Assembly: GCA_963730165.1 (NCBI GenBank)
Contig: CAVSQS010000003.1
Span: 1-64,000, forward strand
DNA length: 64,000 bases
Source of the DNA: DASSQJ01 sp963730165
GTDB taxonomy: Bacteria > Actinomycetota > Actinomycetes > Actinomycetales > Dermatophilaceae
Reading direction: 5' to 3'
In this document: positions 1-9,015 of the stretch, in pieces
Position numbering within the stretch: position 1 is the first letter of the stretch
How the letters are laid out: every line of letters starts with the position of its first letter
The notes under the pieces: generated by a model
Told to the model about the DNA's origin: nothing
Database searches by the model: none
What the model saw: only the letters and a program-made list of their open reading frames with translations
Made by a program: the position numbers and the translations under genes

Positions 1-55
1 TCTCGTCGAGGCGCTCGGTGGGCGTCATGAGGTTGGGATCGAGGGCGTTCGGCAT
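1..55 (-). CDS. 5' end of a small ORF, possibly recombinase-associated (partial)
   Basis: Reading leftwards from an ATG at 55, the frame gives MPNALDPNLMTPTERLDE and then runs off the window. The N-terminus resembles small proteins I recall beside serine-recombinase or transposon genes in actinobacteria; this is from memory. No good ribosome-binding site is visible. If right, a recombinase module lies just outside the left edge, next to the mosaic region. Confidence 0.45.
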   Translation of the reverse strand, partial: MPNALDPNLMTPTERLDE

Positions 56-510
56 GTCTGCAATGGAATGAAGCTGAGGCTGTTCACCTGCCCCCCTAAA
101 TTAGCAGATGAACAGAACAAATCCAGAGGTGACAAGTGCTTGAAACAAAGCGAAAACAAAAGTAGTTCTAATTGTTAGTTCGTACTTGTAGGCTGTGTAG
201 CCGTTGTCCGCGTTACCTCTCCACCCCATCGCCGGACCGATCCTCGCTTGCCCGACGACGGCAGCCTTCAGAGAATGTCAATCGCTGCCGGCACCGTGCT
301 GCAGGGGCTGTCCGCCATCCGCGCTCGGTCGGATCGCATACTCACTGCTGCACCTCCCTAATCGGCTGTTTCGTACCGAGCCACTCCTTGAGCTTCGACC
401 AGCGCCGTGGCCGCGCGATTCCCACCGCCCTGCGCTGGCCGACGACGACTACGAGCCGCCTGCCCCGGGTAGCAATTGGTTCTGTTCGTCTACCTTGACG
501 CGTACGTATT
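56..510. other. non-coding stretch with an AT-rich patch
   Basis: No convincing gene. Bases 95-180 are markedly AT-rich (runs such as GAAAACAAAAGTAG) against a strongly GC-rich background. This could be the promoter region of the leftward ORF or the end of a mobile element. The rest reads open in several frames only because of its GC content. Homology to the narK tail starts abruptly at 511. Confidence 0.5.
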
Positions 511-686
511 GCTGGGCGCACTCGGCGGTTTCGTGATCCCACCCGTGATCGGGGTCGTCACCGGAGCCGTCGGAGGCACCACCGGCTATGCCCGCGGGTT
601 CCTCCCCGTCGCGGTGCTGGTGCTGATCGCCTTCCCCGTCGTGGTGTGGCTGCAACAGGTGGACCTCTCGATCCGCCGAAGGCTGA
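511..686 (+). pseudogene. narK: narK 3' fragment
   Basis: The fragment encodes the last two transmembrane segments of the NarK at 36108-37418 (GALGGFVIPPVIGV, then GFLPVAVLVLIAF). It has no start or N-terminal domain. One extra base near 656 (CAACAGGTGG against CAACGGTGG) shifts the final codons. It cannot make a transporter. Its value is as a marker of the duplication. Confidence 0.85.
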
Positions 687-1075
687 TCACCCCACCCGGC
701 ACCGTCCCTGGAACGGCCGGACATCACCCGTGGCGTGACCGCACTGCACTCCCCCGTCCGGCAGCGCAGGTGAAACTCAACCCCGCTGGAGGAGGGTGTC
801 GGCGCCGACCGGCCCGAAGTGGGCGGCCCGGCTACGCCAAGCCTCAAGATCAGCCCGCCGACAAGTGCAAACTCCAGGCGGGTCACGGCAGTGACAGGCC
901 AGACCTCAGGGGTGTCGAGCCGACTCGAAACTCAAAGTACTTCCCGTAGCGGCCCCACAGGCACCTGCGGCCTGACCCCACAGCCCGATCGAGACCGTGC
1001 CCTCGCCGCCGGCCTCGGTCGCCAGGGCTAGGCCGAACATCATCTCAACCCGCCACGCTCCACCCTCGGACAATC

Positions 1076-1891
1076 CTAGGTGTAGCCCTTTCCGCCGCCA
1101 GTCGGGCGCAAGTCCAGGCTGTTACTCGGCGTCGGTGGTTTCGCTGATGACCTGGGCGCCCGTCGGTCGAGAGTGACGCTTCGACGGGGTCCGGATGCCG
1201 CCGCGGTCAGCGCGGTCAGTGTCGGTGTCGCGCGTAGTAGGGAGGCCGCTTCCTCTGGGTCGAGTGCGGGTAGGGCCAGGGTGCCGTCGTCGGCGACTGT
1301 CGCCAGCAGGGCTCCGTCGGCCACCGTCCCGTAGAGCTGCGGGTTGTAGCTGAACACTGGCGACCTGTTGAGGAAGAGCACGCTCCGCCCCAACCTCCGC
1401 AGGTCATCGGCCACCCCCGACGGGTCGATGTCGGGGCCGAAGGCCAGACCGACTTGAACGCGCTCAGCACTGTTCACGGCGCCGCTGATCACCTCGTCCA
1501 CGACAAAGGTCGCCTCGACCGTCTTCCACGTGGCATCGGCAGCGTCGAAGTCAGCGGGTTGCCCGTCCGGGGCGTCCCCGCCGGCGACGCCGAAGGCGCC
1601 TCCCGGGCCGGCCGACTCGAAGCGGCCCACGACCACGGCGACCGTCAACGGTTCCGGTCGGCCGACGCTCCACTGGTACTCGACGTTGCTCAGCAGGTCA
1701 TCGAGAGAGTCGTACGGTCGGGTACTGCCGCCACCGGATCCCCGCTCGCGAAGGGCGTCCAGCGTGCCGGGCCCGGCGGTGCAGGAACTCAGCAGCACGC
1801 AGGCGAGGGCATTGCTCCCCAACGCGCATAGCGCAAGTCGCCCTCCTCCCCGAGGTGACGGCGGCCCCAATCGCGACCGCGCGATGCTCAC
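1076..1891 (-). CDS. putative secreted lipoprotein
   Basis: The product is 271 residues. The N-terminus has a basic stretch, a hydrophobic segment and a lipobox-like LLSSC around residues 32-37, so it is probably exported and lipid-anchored. The mature part is polar with no domain I recognise. The stop lies inside the repeated narK-downstream DNA, so the last residues (GGGKGYT) are encoded by the repeat and may be a foreign tail acquired when this unit was joined there. It appears to be a single-gene unit between two boundary motifs (cores 1093 and 2001). Confidence 0.6.
   Translation of the reverse strand: MSIARSRLGPPSPRGGGRLALCALGSNALACVLLSSCTAGPGTLDALRERGSGGGSTRPYDSLDDLLSNVEYQWSVGRPEPLTVAVVVGRFESAGPGGAFGVAGGDAPDGQPADFDAADATWKTVEATFVVDEVISGAVNSAERVQVGLAFGPDIDPSGVADDLRRLGRSVLFLNRSPVFSYNPQLYGTVADGALLATVADDGTLALPALDPEEAASLLRATPTLTALTAAASGPRRSVTLDRRAPRSSAKPPTPSNSLDLRPTGGGKGYT
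1093..1098 (+). repeat. boundary motif core (site 1)
   Basis: The context is CCCTTTCCGCCGCCAGTCGG. This is the right junction of repeat copy 1; sequence beyond 1099 is unrelated to that following the second copy. Confidence 0.55.
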
Positions 1892-2000
1892 TGTGACACC
1901 CAGCAGGCGACTCCGTCGACAGCTGCGTGGGCCCGGGCTCGTTGGCCGGCCGGCAAGAGTGCCGCGCAGCCTCGCCGCGACTCTCTGGATGCGCCCACTT

Positions 2001-2006
2001 CGCCGC
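2001..2006 (+). repeat. boundary motif core (site 2)
   Basis: The context is TGCGCCCACTTCGCCGCGTA. It lies between the lipoprotein gene and the stop of the next minus-strand ORF. Confidence 0.55.
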
Positions 2007-2018
2007 GTAAAGGGCGCC

Positions 2019-2333
2019 TCAGTACGAGCGTTGGGCAGACCGTGGGGAGCCGGAGTTCTCGACCTCTCGCTTCACCTCGTCGAGGCATGCGGCCAAGTCC
2101 ATGGTTCGGGGAAAGCTCCGGCGCAGCAAGGCGGTGCGCGCGTGTGCGGGGCGGTGGCGTCTCACCTTCACAACGAACTTCCGGCTGAACATGTCGACCA
2201 GGGTCGAGTAGGGCAGCCAGATCAGGAAGTCCGCGACTCCGTTCTCTGGGTTGCCCCCACTCCACAGCGGCAGTCCCTGGGGCGCGCCGGCGATCGAATA
2301 GCGCTGAGCGCCGACCTCGAACTCGCCCCACAT
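2019..2333 (-). CDS. hypothetical protein, possibly a fragment
   Basis: The frame is open further upstream, but only the part from about NWHANRDVMWGEF (DNA near 2363) looks like real protein. It contains a compact motif-rich stretch (GLPLWSGGNPENGVADFLIW). I take the ATG at 2333, but the true start may be upstream in another frame. The C-terminal third is Arg-rich and runs to just beyond boundary motif site 2. I do not recognise the family. Confidence 0.4.
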   Translation of the reverse strand: MWGEFEVGAQRYSIAGAPQGLPLWSGGNPENGVADFLIWLPYSTLVDMFSRKFVVKVRRHRPAHARTALLRRSFPRTMDLAACLDEVKREVENSGSPRSAQRSY

Positions 2334-2563
2334 GACATCGCGGTTCGCGTGCCAGTTGCTCTGGGTGCGTCCGCTCGTGCCCACGGCGTCATCGTCGCAC
2401 CGCAGAGCCTCTGGCGCGGCTCGATGACTACACCTCCTGAGGGGGACTGCCCCTCTTCGCCGCCTGTCGACTGCGCGCCCGGCGACCGATCGCGGTCTAC
2501 CCGGGAATTGGGACGGTCGTGTACTGCCGTCCTGATCGTCGCATACGCCGCCCCGGAAGACTG

Positions 2564-3322
2564 CTAGCCCGGTGAGCGGCGCGCTTGGGCGAGCGTGTCG
2601 AGGTCGCGCACGGCGTAGCGGTGGTGCTCCCATTCCTCCTCCAGGATGGTGCGCAGGCACGAGAGCACCGTCTCGGGGTAGTCGGGGGCGTGGGGGTTCT
2701 TCCGCGGGGATGCGAGGTCCTCGACGGTGACGTTGGCGATGTAGTGGCGCACCATGGCCTGCCGGTCCGCTCGAGCCTCGAGGACCTCGGGGAACGGTGG
2801 CGGCTCGGCGGAGAAGTCCGACGCATCGAAGGCGGGGCTGTCGTCGTCGTTGGGCAGGCCGGCCGGGTGGTAGGGCCGGCTTCGTTCAAGGATCGCCTTG
2901 CCCAGCCAGGTGTCCGTGGTCATGACGAGGTGGCGCAAGGTCTGCGTGAAGGACCATTCGTTGTCGACGGACGCCTCGAGCGTGCCCGGTGGCATCGCCA
3001 GAGCTCGGTCGAGGGTGCCCTGCCAGGTCCGCTCGACGGCCGCCCAGGCCGCCGAGAGACCTTCTGGGGTCTCGGCGTCGCGCAGCGCCCGTCCGGGAAA
3101 CCGGCGATTCAGCTCGGCATCGACCATCGGTACGACGTCGACCCCGTTGACCACCAGTCCGCTGTCACCTTCCATCAGCCACGGGGACTCGATCTCCATG
3201 CCCGCGACCTCGCTGCCGCGCACGACAGCGCCACCGAAGTCGCACCCGATGAACCGAGACCTGCGCAGGCTCCGGTTCCGGAACGTCCTGTCTCGCATGC
3301 TGTCAGGCTGGCGCTCAGTCAC
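2564..3322 (-). CDS. DinB-like protein with an N-terminal pentapeptide-like segment
   Basis: The product is 252 residues. The start is GTG at 3322, preceded by AAGG seven bases upstream; the internal ATG at 3298 has no RBS. The N-terminus (TFRNRSLRRSRFIGCDFGG) looks like a short pentapeptide-repeat run. The rest has the DinB/YfiT four-helix pattern, including NEWSFTQTLRHLVMTTDTWLG with its metal-type His and a C-terminal EEEWEHHRYAVRDL. Such proteins are often metal-dependent thiol transferases or of unknown function. It reads intact. Confidence 0.75.
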   Translation of the reverse strand: MTERQPDSMRDRTFRNRSLRRSRFIGCDFGGAVVRGSEVAGMEIESPWLMEGDSGLVVNGVDVVPMVDAELNRRFPGRALRDAETPEGLSAAWAAVERTWQGTLDRALAMPPGTLEASVDNEWSFTQTLRHLVMTTDTWLGKAILERSRPYHPAGLPNDDDSPAFDASDFSAEPPPFPEVLEARADRQAMVRHYIANVTVEDLASPRKNPHAPDYPETVLSCLRTILEEEWEHHRYAVRDLDTLAQARRSPG

Positions 3323-3679
3323 CGATCGACCTTGGCACAGGGCGCCGACACCCGCCAGTGACCCAAACCCGGACCTCGTGCCGCGTCCGACTGGCCAATG
3401 CCCGAAAGCCACACCCGCCCTCTGCACGACGCTCGCCTTGGAGTGCCCCACTCCGCCGCCTGCGGACGCAGCGCTGTCAAGCCCGTTTGCATGGGACTCC
3501 GGGCACTGGTTGTGATCAGCTGGTCGGTCTCAAGGTGACTCCCCAGCTTCCGGCCGACCATGTGGGATCCGTTCATCCATGCAGCCGTCGGGGGTGCTGG
3601 TGGCCTCCCAGGTTCTTCGTCGCCCCTTGGGTGCTGTTCTGCCCTGTCGTCCCGGCCACGTCGGTGGGAGCCTGACTGC
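3323..3679. other. intergenic, 357 bp, with one boundary motif
   Basis: No gene found between the divergent DinB-like and glgX genes. It holds one copy of the boundary motif (core 3454-3459). ORFs here are short shadows. Confidence 0.5.
3454..3459 (+). repeat. boundary motif core (site 3)
   Basis: The context is GTGCCCCACTCCGCCGCCTG, the CCCCAC variant also seen at 9054 and 38192. Confidence 0.45.
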
Positions 3680-5806
3680 ATGCACCGCCGTGTGTGGCCG
3701 GGAAGTCACGTCCCCCTCGGGGCGACGCCCGATGGTGAGCGGCACCAACTTCGCCCTTTCCTCCCAGGTGGCGCACGGGGTGGTCCTGTGCCTGTTCGAC
3801 GAGGAGGGCCACGAGGAGCAGGTGACGCTCCGCGAGTACGACAGCGGTGTCTGGCACGGCTACCTGCCTGGATCGGTGTCGGGCAGCGGTACGGGTACCG
3901 GGTGCACGGCGCCTATGACCGCAGCCGGGGACTGCGGTGCAACCCCGCCAAGCTGCTCATGGACCCCTACGCCCGGGCCTTCGACGGCGGGGTCCGTTGG
4001 GGTCCCGAGGTCTTCGACTACGACTGGGACGCACCGGACACGATCTCCGCCCTGGACTCGGCGGCCCACATGCCGAAGTCCCTGGTCGTGGACCCGACCT
4101 TCGACTGGGCCGGTGACGTGGCTCCGCGGACCACCTACGCGGACTCCGTGATCTACGAGGTGCACGTGAAGGGGTTCACGGCCACCCACCCGGAGGTACC
4201 CCCGGAACTGCGCGGGACCTACGCCGGTATGGCCCACCCCGCGGCCGTGGAGCACCTGACGTCGCTCGGGGTGACGGCCGTGGAGCTGCTGCCCGTCCAC
4301 GAGTTCATCACCGCTAGCGCGCAGGCGCGCTCGGGACTGTCCAACTACTGGGGCTACAACACGATCGGCTTCTTCGCCCCCCACCAGCGGTACTCGGCCG
4401 CGTTCCGGGCGGGGTGGGTCGGTGGCCAGGTGCGGGAGTTCCAGCAGATGGTCCTGGCTCTGCACGCCGCGGGGATCGAGGTGATCCTCGACGTGGTGTA
4501 CAACCACACGGCCGAGGGTGACCAGTTGGGCCCGACCCTGTGCTTCCGCGGGATCGACAACCACGCCTACTACCGGGTGGATCCACTCGACCCGTCGCGG
4601 TACCTGGACACGACCGGCACGGGCAACTCCTACAACGTCGACGACCACACGTGCCTGCGGCTGATCATGGACTCGCTGCGGTACTGGGTCACCGAGATGC
4701 ACGTCGACGGGTTCCGTTTCGACCTGGCGACAGCGTTGGCGCGCGAGGGCGGCGGGTTCGAGCGGCTCTCGTCCTTCTTCGCCCTCGTCGACCAGGATCC
4801 CGTGGTCAGCAGGGTGAAGTTGATCGCCGAGCCGTGGGACGTCGGGCAGTGGGACAGCTACAGCGTGGGGGCGTTCCCGGACACCTGGAGCGAGTGGAAC
4901 GGGCGCTACCGCGACACGGTTCGGGGGTTCTGGTCGGGGCGCCCGGGAATGCTCTCGGAGCTGGCCACCCGGGTCGCCGGCTCGTCGGACATCTACGGGC
5001 CAACCCGGAGGCGCCCGCACGCCTCGATCAACTTCGTGACCTGCCACGACGGCTTCACCCTGCGCGACCTCGTCTCTTTCGCGCGCAAGCACAACGAGGC
5101 CAACGGCGAGGAGAACCGGGACGGGACGAACGACAACATCTCGTGGAACCACGGCGTCGAGGGCCCCACCGACGACGCAGCCGTGCAGTCCGCCCGGAAC
5201 CGGGACGTCCGGGCGCTGCTGATGACCCTGTTCCTGTCCCGCGGGGTCCCGATGCTGCTCGGCGGCGACGAGCTCGGTCGCACGCAGCGGGGGAACAACA
5301 ACGCGTACTGCCAGGACAACGAGATCTCCTGGTTCGACTGGCAGCACGTCGATGAGGACCTGCGGGCCTTCGTCCGGCGCGTCATCGCGATGCGGCGGGC
5401 GCACCCCGTGCTGCGCCGACGGCGGTACCTGGCCGACCCCGGGTACTCCGTGTGGTTCGCACCGGACGGCCGGGCGATGTCCGAGGCGATGTGGCAGGAC
5501 CCGGCCCGGCGCAGTGTGGCGGTCTTCGTGGACGGGTCCGTGGCCCCCGACAACGACCGCTGGGGAGAACCGCTGCTCGACCGCAACCTGCTCGTCCTCG
5601 TCAACGGCGAGACGGACCCGGTGGAGTTCCGCATCCCGGACACCTCACCCACCGGTCGGCCGGCTGACCGGTGGCGCCTGGAGCTGGACACCTCGCTCCC
5701 CGAGCCCGGGCCCGCGTTCACCACGATCGTGACAGCGGGGGAGACCGTGCTGGCCCCGGGCCGCAGCCTGCTCGTGCACTGGTCGGCGTCCGACCCCATG
5801 CCCTGA
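3680..5806 (+). pseudogene. glgX: glycogen debranching enzyme GlgX, two compensating frameshifts
   Basis: GlgX hydrolyses alpha-1,6 branches of phosphorylase-trimmed glycogen. From the ATG at 3680 the span is 709 codons, the usual GlgX length. VWPGSHVPLGATPDG is in frame 1. The carbohydrate-binding N-domain (GTNFALSSQVAHG to WHGYLPG) is in frame 2. From GVGQRYGYRVHG the reading returns to frame 1, so indels lie near 3735 and 3871. The catalytic GH13 barrel is complete: DVVYNHTAEGD, DGFRFDLA with the nucleophile Asp, IAEPWD with the acid Glu, and FVTCHDG. Either both indels are read errors or the gene is newly inactivated. It lies alone, without other glycogen genes. Confidence 0.85.
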
Positions 5807-5910
5807 CGGCCCACAGCACAGGACGCCCTCGCCCGACGCCGCAGGGCCGACTCCGGCAGTGCGGCGGGCCCGAGGCCCCTCGCTGCTGCTCGGCGGAAGG
5901 TGCGTCACTT

Positions 5911-5916
5911 CGCCGC
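5911..5916 (+). repeat. boundary motif core (site 4)
   Basis: The context is TGCGTCACTTCGCCGCCAGT, then CGACG. It is a near-consensus copy just after glgX. Confidence 0.65.
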
Positions 5917-6032
5917 CAGTCGACGTATGCGCTGTCGTGTTCATGCGAGCAGGTCGAGAGGGGTCTTCGGCGCGCACACGACAACCCCTAGGGGTGCGAG
6001 GAATTGTCGGTGTGCGCTGACAGACTCGGTGA

Positions 6033-6443
6033 GTGTCCAAGCCATCGCGCATCGAGCCATCCGGTGACGTAGTCGCCAGGGTCGCGGACACGGCCTTGGC
6101 GCTGCCCGAGGCCTACGAGGAGGACGCCTGGACCGGCGTGAGGTGGCGGGTCCGGAACAGGACCTTCGCCCACGTTCTCGTTTCCCAGGAGGGTTACACG
6201 TCCGCGTACCGCGACCTGACCGGGGTGACCCGACCCACTACGGTGCTGACCTTCCGGTCATCCGGTGACGAGCTGCACGCCCTAGCCCATATGGGGCCAC
6301 CGTTCTATCAGCCGCCATGGTCGCCCACCGTCGTCGGAATGGTGCTCGACGACGACACCGACTGGGAAGAGGTCGCCGAGCTCGTGACCGAGAGCTACCG
6401 GTGTTGCGCACCACGGAAGCTGGCGCTCCGACTGGATCGATAA
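6033..6443 (+). CDS. MmcQ/YjbR-like protein
   Basis: The product is 136 residues from GTG 6033. The pattern ALPEAYEEDAWTGVRWRVRNRTFAHVL, with a late DWEEVAELVTESY helix, fits the MmcQ/YjbR double-wing fold, whose role is unknown or DNA-binding. It is a one-gene unit of about 660 bp between boundary motifs at 5911 and 6574, and reads intact. Confidence 0.8.
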   Translation: MSKPSRIEPSGDVVARVADTALALPEAYEEDAWTGVRWRVRNRTFAHVLVSQEGYTSAYRDLTGVTRPTTVLTFRSSGDELHALAHMGPPFYQPPWSPTVVGMVLDDDTDWEEVAELVTESYRCCAPRKLALRLDR

Positions 6444-6770
6444 GGTCGCGCCGTCCGGAGGTACGAGAACCCCGGTCTGTTGCGCGATACGTTGGTGATG
6501 CCGCACAGCCTCTGGTTGCCAGATCTACTGCACGCATCCCGGAGTGGGACTGCCCGGCCGAGGTGACCCACTTCGCCGCGAAGCGCGCGGTCGCGCCTCC
6601 CGCGTCGCGTCATGACGCCCAGATGGGGCTGCTCAGTCTGCGGTCCCGGAACGACGGTGTAGGGGCCGGTCAGCGCCGTTGTTCTCTAGGTCCAGCCGAG
6701 GGGAACGTCCGATGCTGCCGTCCGAGATCCCCGCTCGGATGAATCGGCCGATGCTCTAGAGAGGCCCGAG
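6444..6770. other. intergenic, 327 bp, with one boundary motif
   Basis: No gene found. It contains boundary motif site 5 (core 6574-6579). The remainder is the shared 3' flank of the convergent YjbR-like and TetR genes. I see no clear terminator hairpin. Confidence 0.5.
6574..6579 (+). repeat. boundary motif core (site 5)
   Basis: The context is AGGTGACCCACTTCGCCGCG. Confidence 0.6.
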
Positions 6771-7379
6771 TCAGCGAAGCAGCAGGTCGTTGCTGGCCGC
6801 TGTCATCCATTCCTCGATGCGGTCGAGCGACCAGCCGTAGCTCTGACGCAGCATCAAGGCGAACCGCAAATCGGTGATCGCCGCAAGCGTCTCCGCCGTC
6901 GCGGTGGCGTCCGTCGGGCGTGCGAGCGCCTCCATGTCTTGAAGAATTCGAATGACCGCGCCGGATCCCTCGACGTGCCGACGGTGCCCCTCGTCGAGCA
7001 CGGTCTGGATCTCGGGTTCGGCGGCCGCCCCGGTCACCAGTGCTTGGATGATGTCGGTGCAGTTCTCCAGCATCGAGCGCGTGATCCGTGCGGGCAGCGC
7101 GGCCACCCGCTGCGGATCTCCGGAAGCCATAGCTGTCTCGACGAGGGCGGCGGTGCTCGCCTCGGCGTCGACCAGGTCGTTGAGCCGGGCGACCAACGCA
7201 TGCTTCGAGCCGACGCTGTCGTACACCGTCTGGGCCGAGACTCCCGCCGCCCGTGCGATGTCGCGCACGCTGGTGCGGGTGAAGCCGCGCTCGGCGAACA
7301 AGCGGCGTGCGGCCAGGAGTATCTCGTTCCTGGTCAGCTCCGCCCGCCGCTCGCGCAACGTTGGCTGCTCCGGAGACAT
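6771..7379 (-). CDS. TetR-family transcriptional regulator
   Basis: The product is 202 residues. The N-terminal HTH is classic TetR: ILLAARRLFAERGFTRTSVRDI, then AAGVSAQTVYDSVGSK (residues 20-60). A helical ligand domain follows. It is divergent from the membrane protein at 7469, and the shared 89-bp gap has a TTGACA box and a perfect palindrome, so it probably represses that gene and itself. The ligand is unknown. Confidence 0.9.
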   Translation of the reverse strand: MSPEQPTLRERRAELTRNEILLAARRLFAERGFTRTSVRDIARAAGVSAQTVYDSVGSKHALVARLNDLVDAEASTAALVETAMASGDPQRVAALPARITRSMLENCTDIIQALVTGAAAEPEIQTVLDEGHRRHVEGSGAVIRILQDMEALARPTDATATAETLAAITDLRFALMLRQSYGWSLDRIEEWMTAASNDLLLR

Positions 7380-7395
7380 GGCTCCCTTCTATCAC

Positions 7396-7439
7396 TTGAC
7401 AACAGTCCTGTGTACCGGAATATAGTTCCAGTAACTGGA
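7396..7439 (+). promoter_or_regulatory. sigma70-like promoter with TetR-type operator
   Basis: TTGACA (7396-7401) and TATAGT (7421-7426) are spaced 19 bp apart, facing the membrane-protein gene. Immediately downstream TCCAGTAACTGGA (7427-7439) is a perfect 13-bp palindrome that would cover the transcription start. This is the expected place for a repressor site of the divergent TetR protein. Confidence 0.6.
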
Positions 7440-7468
7440 TCAAGACTCAAGTTAATGGGAGTCTCAAC

Positions 7469-8200
7469 ATGTCTGAAGCCATCCACGTTGACGTCGGCGT
7501 CGAGACCCGCACGTCCTCCACCCGTCGGGCGTCGGCCGCCGACGTTAGCGCGCGAGCGGCCGGCTGGGGAGCGTTGACCTTCGCCGCCGTGGTGATCGCC
7601 CAGAACCTCGTCCGCGGGGCTTCGGCGCCCGGCAACGGTGCCTCTGCGAACCAGGTGTTGTCGCACTACTCCGGAGACGGGGTGATCGCCCTGGTCCTTG
7701 CCGCGACCTACGTGGTGAGCGGCGTCGCCCTGGCCGTCTTCCTCGGCGGCGTCACCCGACACCTTCTCGCCTCAAGCCGACCCGGCTGGGCGCTCACCGG
7801 GCTCGTCGGTGCTCTCGGCGTCGTGATGATATTCACGCTCGTCGTGGCTGCCGAGCAGGCGCTGACCGTCGCAGCGGGGATGGACCGTCCCGATCTCGGA
7901 GCCATCCAGGCGCTGTGGGCGCTGCACAACAGCATCTTCACGGTCCTCGATCTGTCCATCGCGATCGCGCTGCTGGGGCTGTCACGCGCATCGGTCGCCG
8001 CCGGGATGACTCCCAAGGCATTCACCTGGCTAGCCCCGGTCGGTGCGGCCCTGCTGGTCATCGGCACCGTCGCCGGACCCGCGATCGCGGCAGGTCACAC
8101 CGTGGTGCTGTTCGGAGTGGCCGGATTGGGCTTCCTCACCTGGCTGGCGTTTCTGGTCGTGACCGGGGTCCGGCTGGTCCGAACAGGAGGAGACGTCTGA
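7469..8200 (+). CDS. six-TM membrane protein
   Basis: The product is 243 residues from ATG 7469, with GGGAG upstream. Six hydrophobic segments are visible: about 30-48, 72-96, 108-134, 152-170, 184-206 and 212-238. It resembles DUF4386-type membrane proteins of unknown function. It is divergent from, and probably controlled by, the TetR gene, a layout often linked to stress or efflux response. No transport motif seen. Confidence 0.75.
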   Translation: MSEAIHVDVGVETRTSSTRRASAADVSARAAGWGALTFAAVVIAQNLVRGASAPGNGASANQVLSHYSGDGVIALVLAATYVVSGVALAVFLGGVTRHLLASSRPGWALTGLVGALGVVMIFTLVVAAEQALTVAAGMDRPDLGAIQALWALHNSIFTVLDLSIAIALLGLSRASVAAGMTPKAFTWLAPVGAALLVIGTVAGPAIAAGHTVVLFGVAGLGFLTWLAFLVVTGVRLVRTGGDV

Positions 8201-8458
8201 CGATCCTTCAGCTGGTTGCCGTTCCAGCGTCGGTCGCGCGTCGAGCCCCCCCGCGTCTTGGGGCGATCGCCCAGAGGTGGCTATCTCGTGCGCAGTCTCC
8301 GCGTCACCACCGTGACGACGCGGTCGTCCGGTCAAGGCGCAGAAGTCTCAGCGTCTGCCTCGACCGTCCGCGCCGTCGCTGTGACGATGGGGACCCTCGG
8401 GCGGGTCGTGGCCCCTACCGCCGCGAAGCTGCCTCACTTGCGAGGATCCCCGTAGGAC

Positions 8459-8472
8459 GCCACAATTGTGGC
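8459..8472 (+). promoter_or_regulatory. 14-bp palindrome at the antitoxin start
   Basis: GCCACAATTGTGGC is a perfect palindrome ending one base before the ATG at 8474. Phd/YefM antitoxins autorepress by binding palindromes at their promoters, so this is the likely operator. No normal RBS lies between it and the ATG, which suggests a leaderless or weakly initiated transcript. Confidence 0.6.
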
Positions 8473-8473
8473 C

Positions 8474-8740
8474 ATGAGCGTCGAGCCGTTGCGCGAGGTG
8501 CGCGATCACTTCAGCGAAGTCGTTGACCGCGTCGAGCGCGAGCACGAGCGGGTGACCGTCACGCGCAACGGGCGCGCCGCCGCGGTGATCATCAGCCCGG
8601 AGGATCTCGCCGAGCTGGAGGAGACCCTCGCGGTCCTCAGCGACGCCGCGGCCCTGGCGGACATCCGCGAGGCGGACAAGGCGTATGCCGCCGGTGACGT
8701 CGTCCGGGGGGTCGACGCCGTCCGGGCCCTGCGTCCGTGA
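8474..8740 (+). CDS. Phd/YefM-family antitoxin
   Basis: The product is 88 residues from ATG 8474; a GTG at 8468 in the same frame is also possible. The N-terminal Phd/YefM fold is seen in VEPLREVRDHFSEVVDRV and RVTVTRNGRAAAVIIS. An acidic C-terminal tail would wrap the toxin. It overlaps the toxin gene by 4 bp (GTGA). Confidence 0.9.
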   Translation: MSVEPLREVRDHFSEVVDRVEREHERVTVTRNGRAAAVIISPEDLAELEETLAVLSDAAALADIREADKAYAAGDVVRGVDAVRALRP

Positions 8741-9015
8741 GGACTTCTGCGGACGAGCTGGTCCTGACCCCACCGGCGGTCCGCGCGGTCCGCACCGGAC
8801 TACCGGAGCCGGTCGCCGCGGCCGTCATCGAGTTCCTCACCGGCGCCTTGACCGAGGACCCCCGCCGGGTCGCCAAGAGGCTCCCGGGAGACCTGGCGGG
8901 GATCTACTCCGCTCGACGCGGCACCTACCGCGTTCTGTACCGCATCAACGACGAGCGGAAAGAGGTGGTCGTGCTGCGTATCGGCCACCGCAGCGACGCC
9001 TACCGTCCGCTCTGA
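8737..9015 (+). CDS. RelE/ParE-family toxin
   Basis: The product is 92 residues from GTG 8737. The RelE fold is seen in KRLPGDLAGIYSARRGTYRVLYRI, followed by the C-terminal VVVLRIGHRSDAYR. RelE enzymes cut mRNA in the ribosomal A site; the basic residues and terminal Tyr expected are present. It is coupled to the antitoxin. Toxin-antitoxin pairs are typical stabilising modules of cassette arrays. Confidence 0.9.
   Translation: MRTSADELVLTPPAVRAVRTGLPEPVAAAVIEFLTGALTEDPRRVAKRLPGDLAGIYSARRGTYRVLYRINDERKEVVVLRIGHRSDAYRPL

Larger units (their letters stand above)
511..1099 (+). repeat. 589-bp direct repeat, copy 1 (narK 3' end plus downstream DNA)
   Basis: The stretch matches 37244-37831 almost base for base, with a few substitutions and small indels. 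The left junction is inside narK coding sequence (GCTGGGCGCACTCGG). The right junction is at a CGCCGC motif, after which the two copies lead into unrelated genes. Both copies point the same way, so they bracket roughly 36 kb including the whole nar cluster. Confidence 0.95.

Noticed and set aside
8425..8450. Further boundary motif copy (CTGCCTCACTTGCGAGGATC)
   Set aside because: It shares CACTT and GCGAG but lacks the core; too weak to count.
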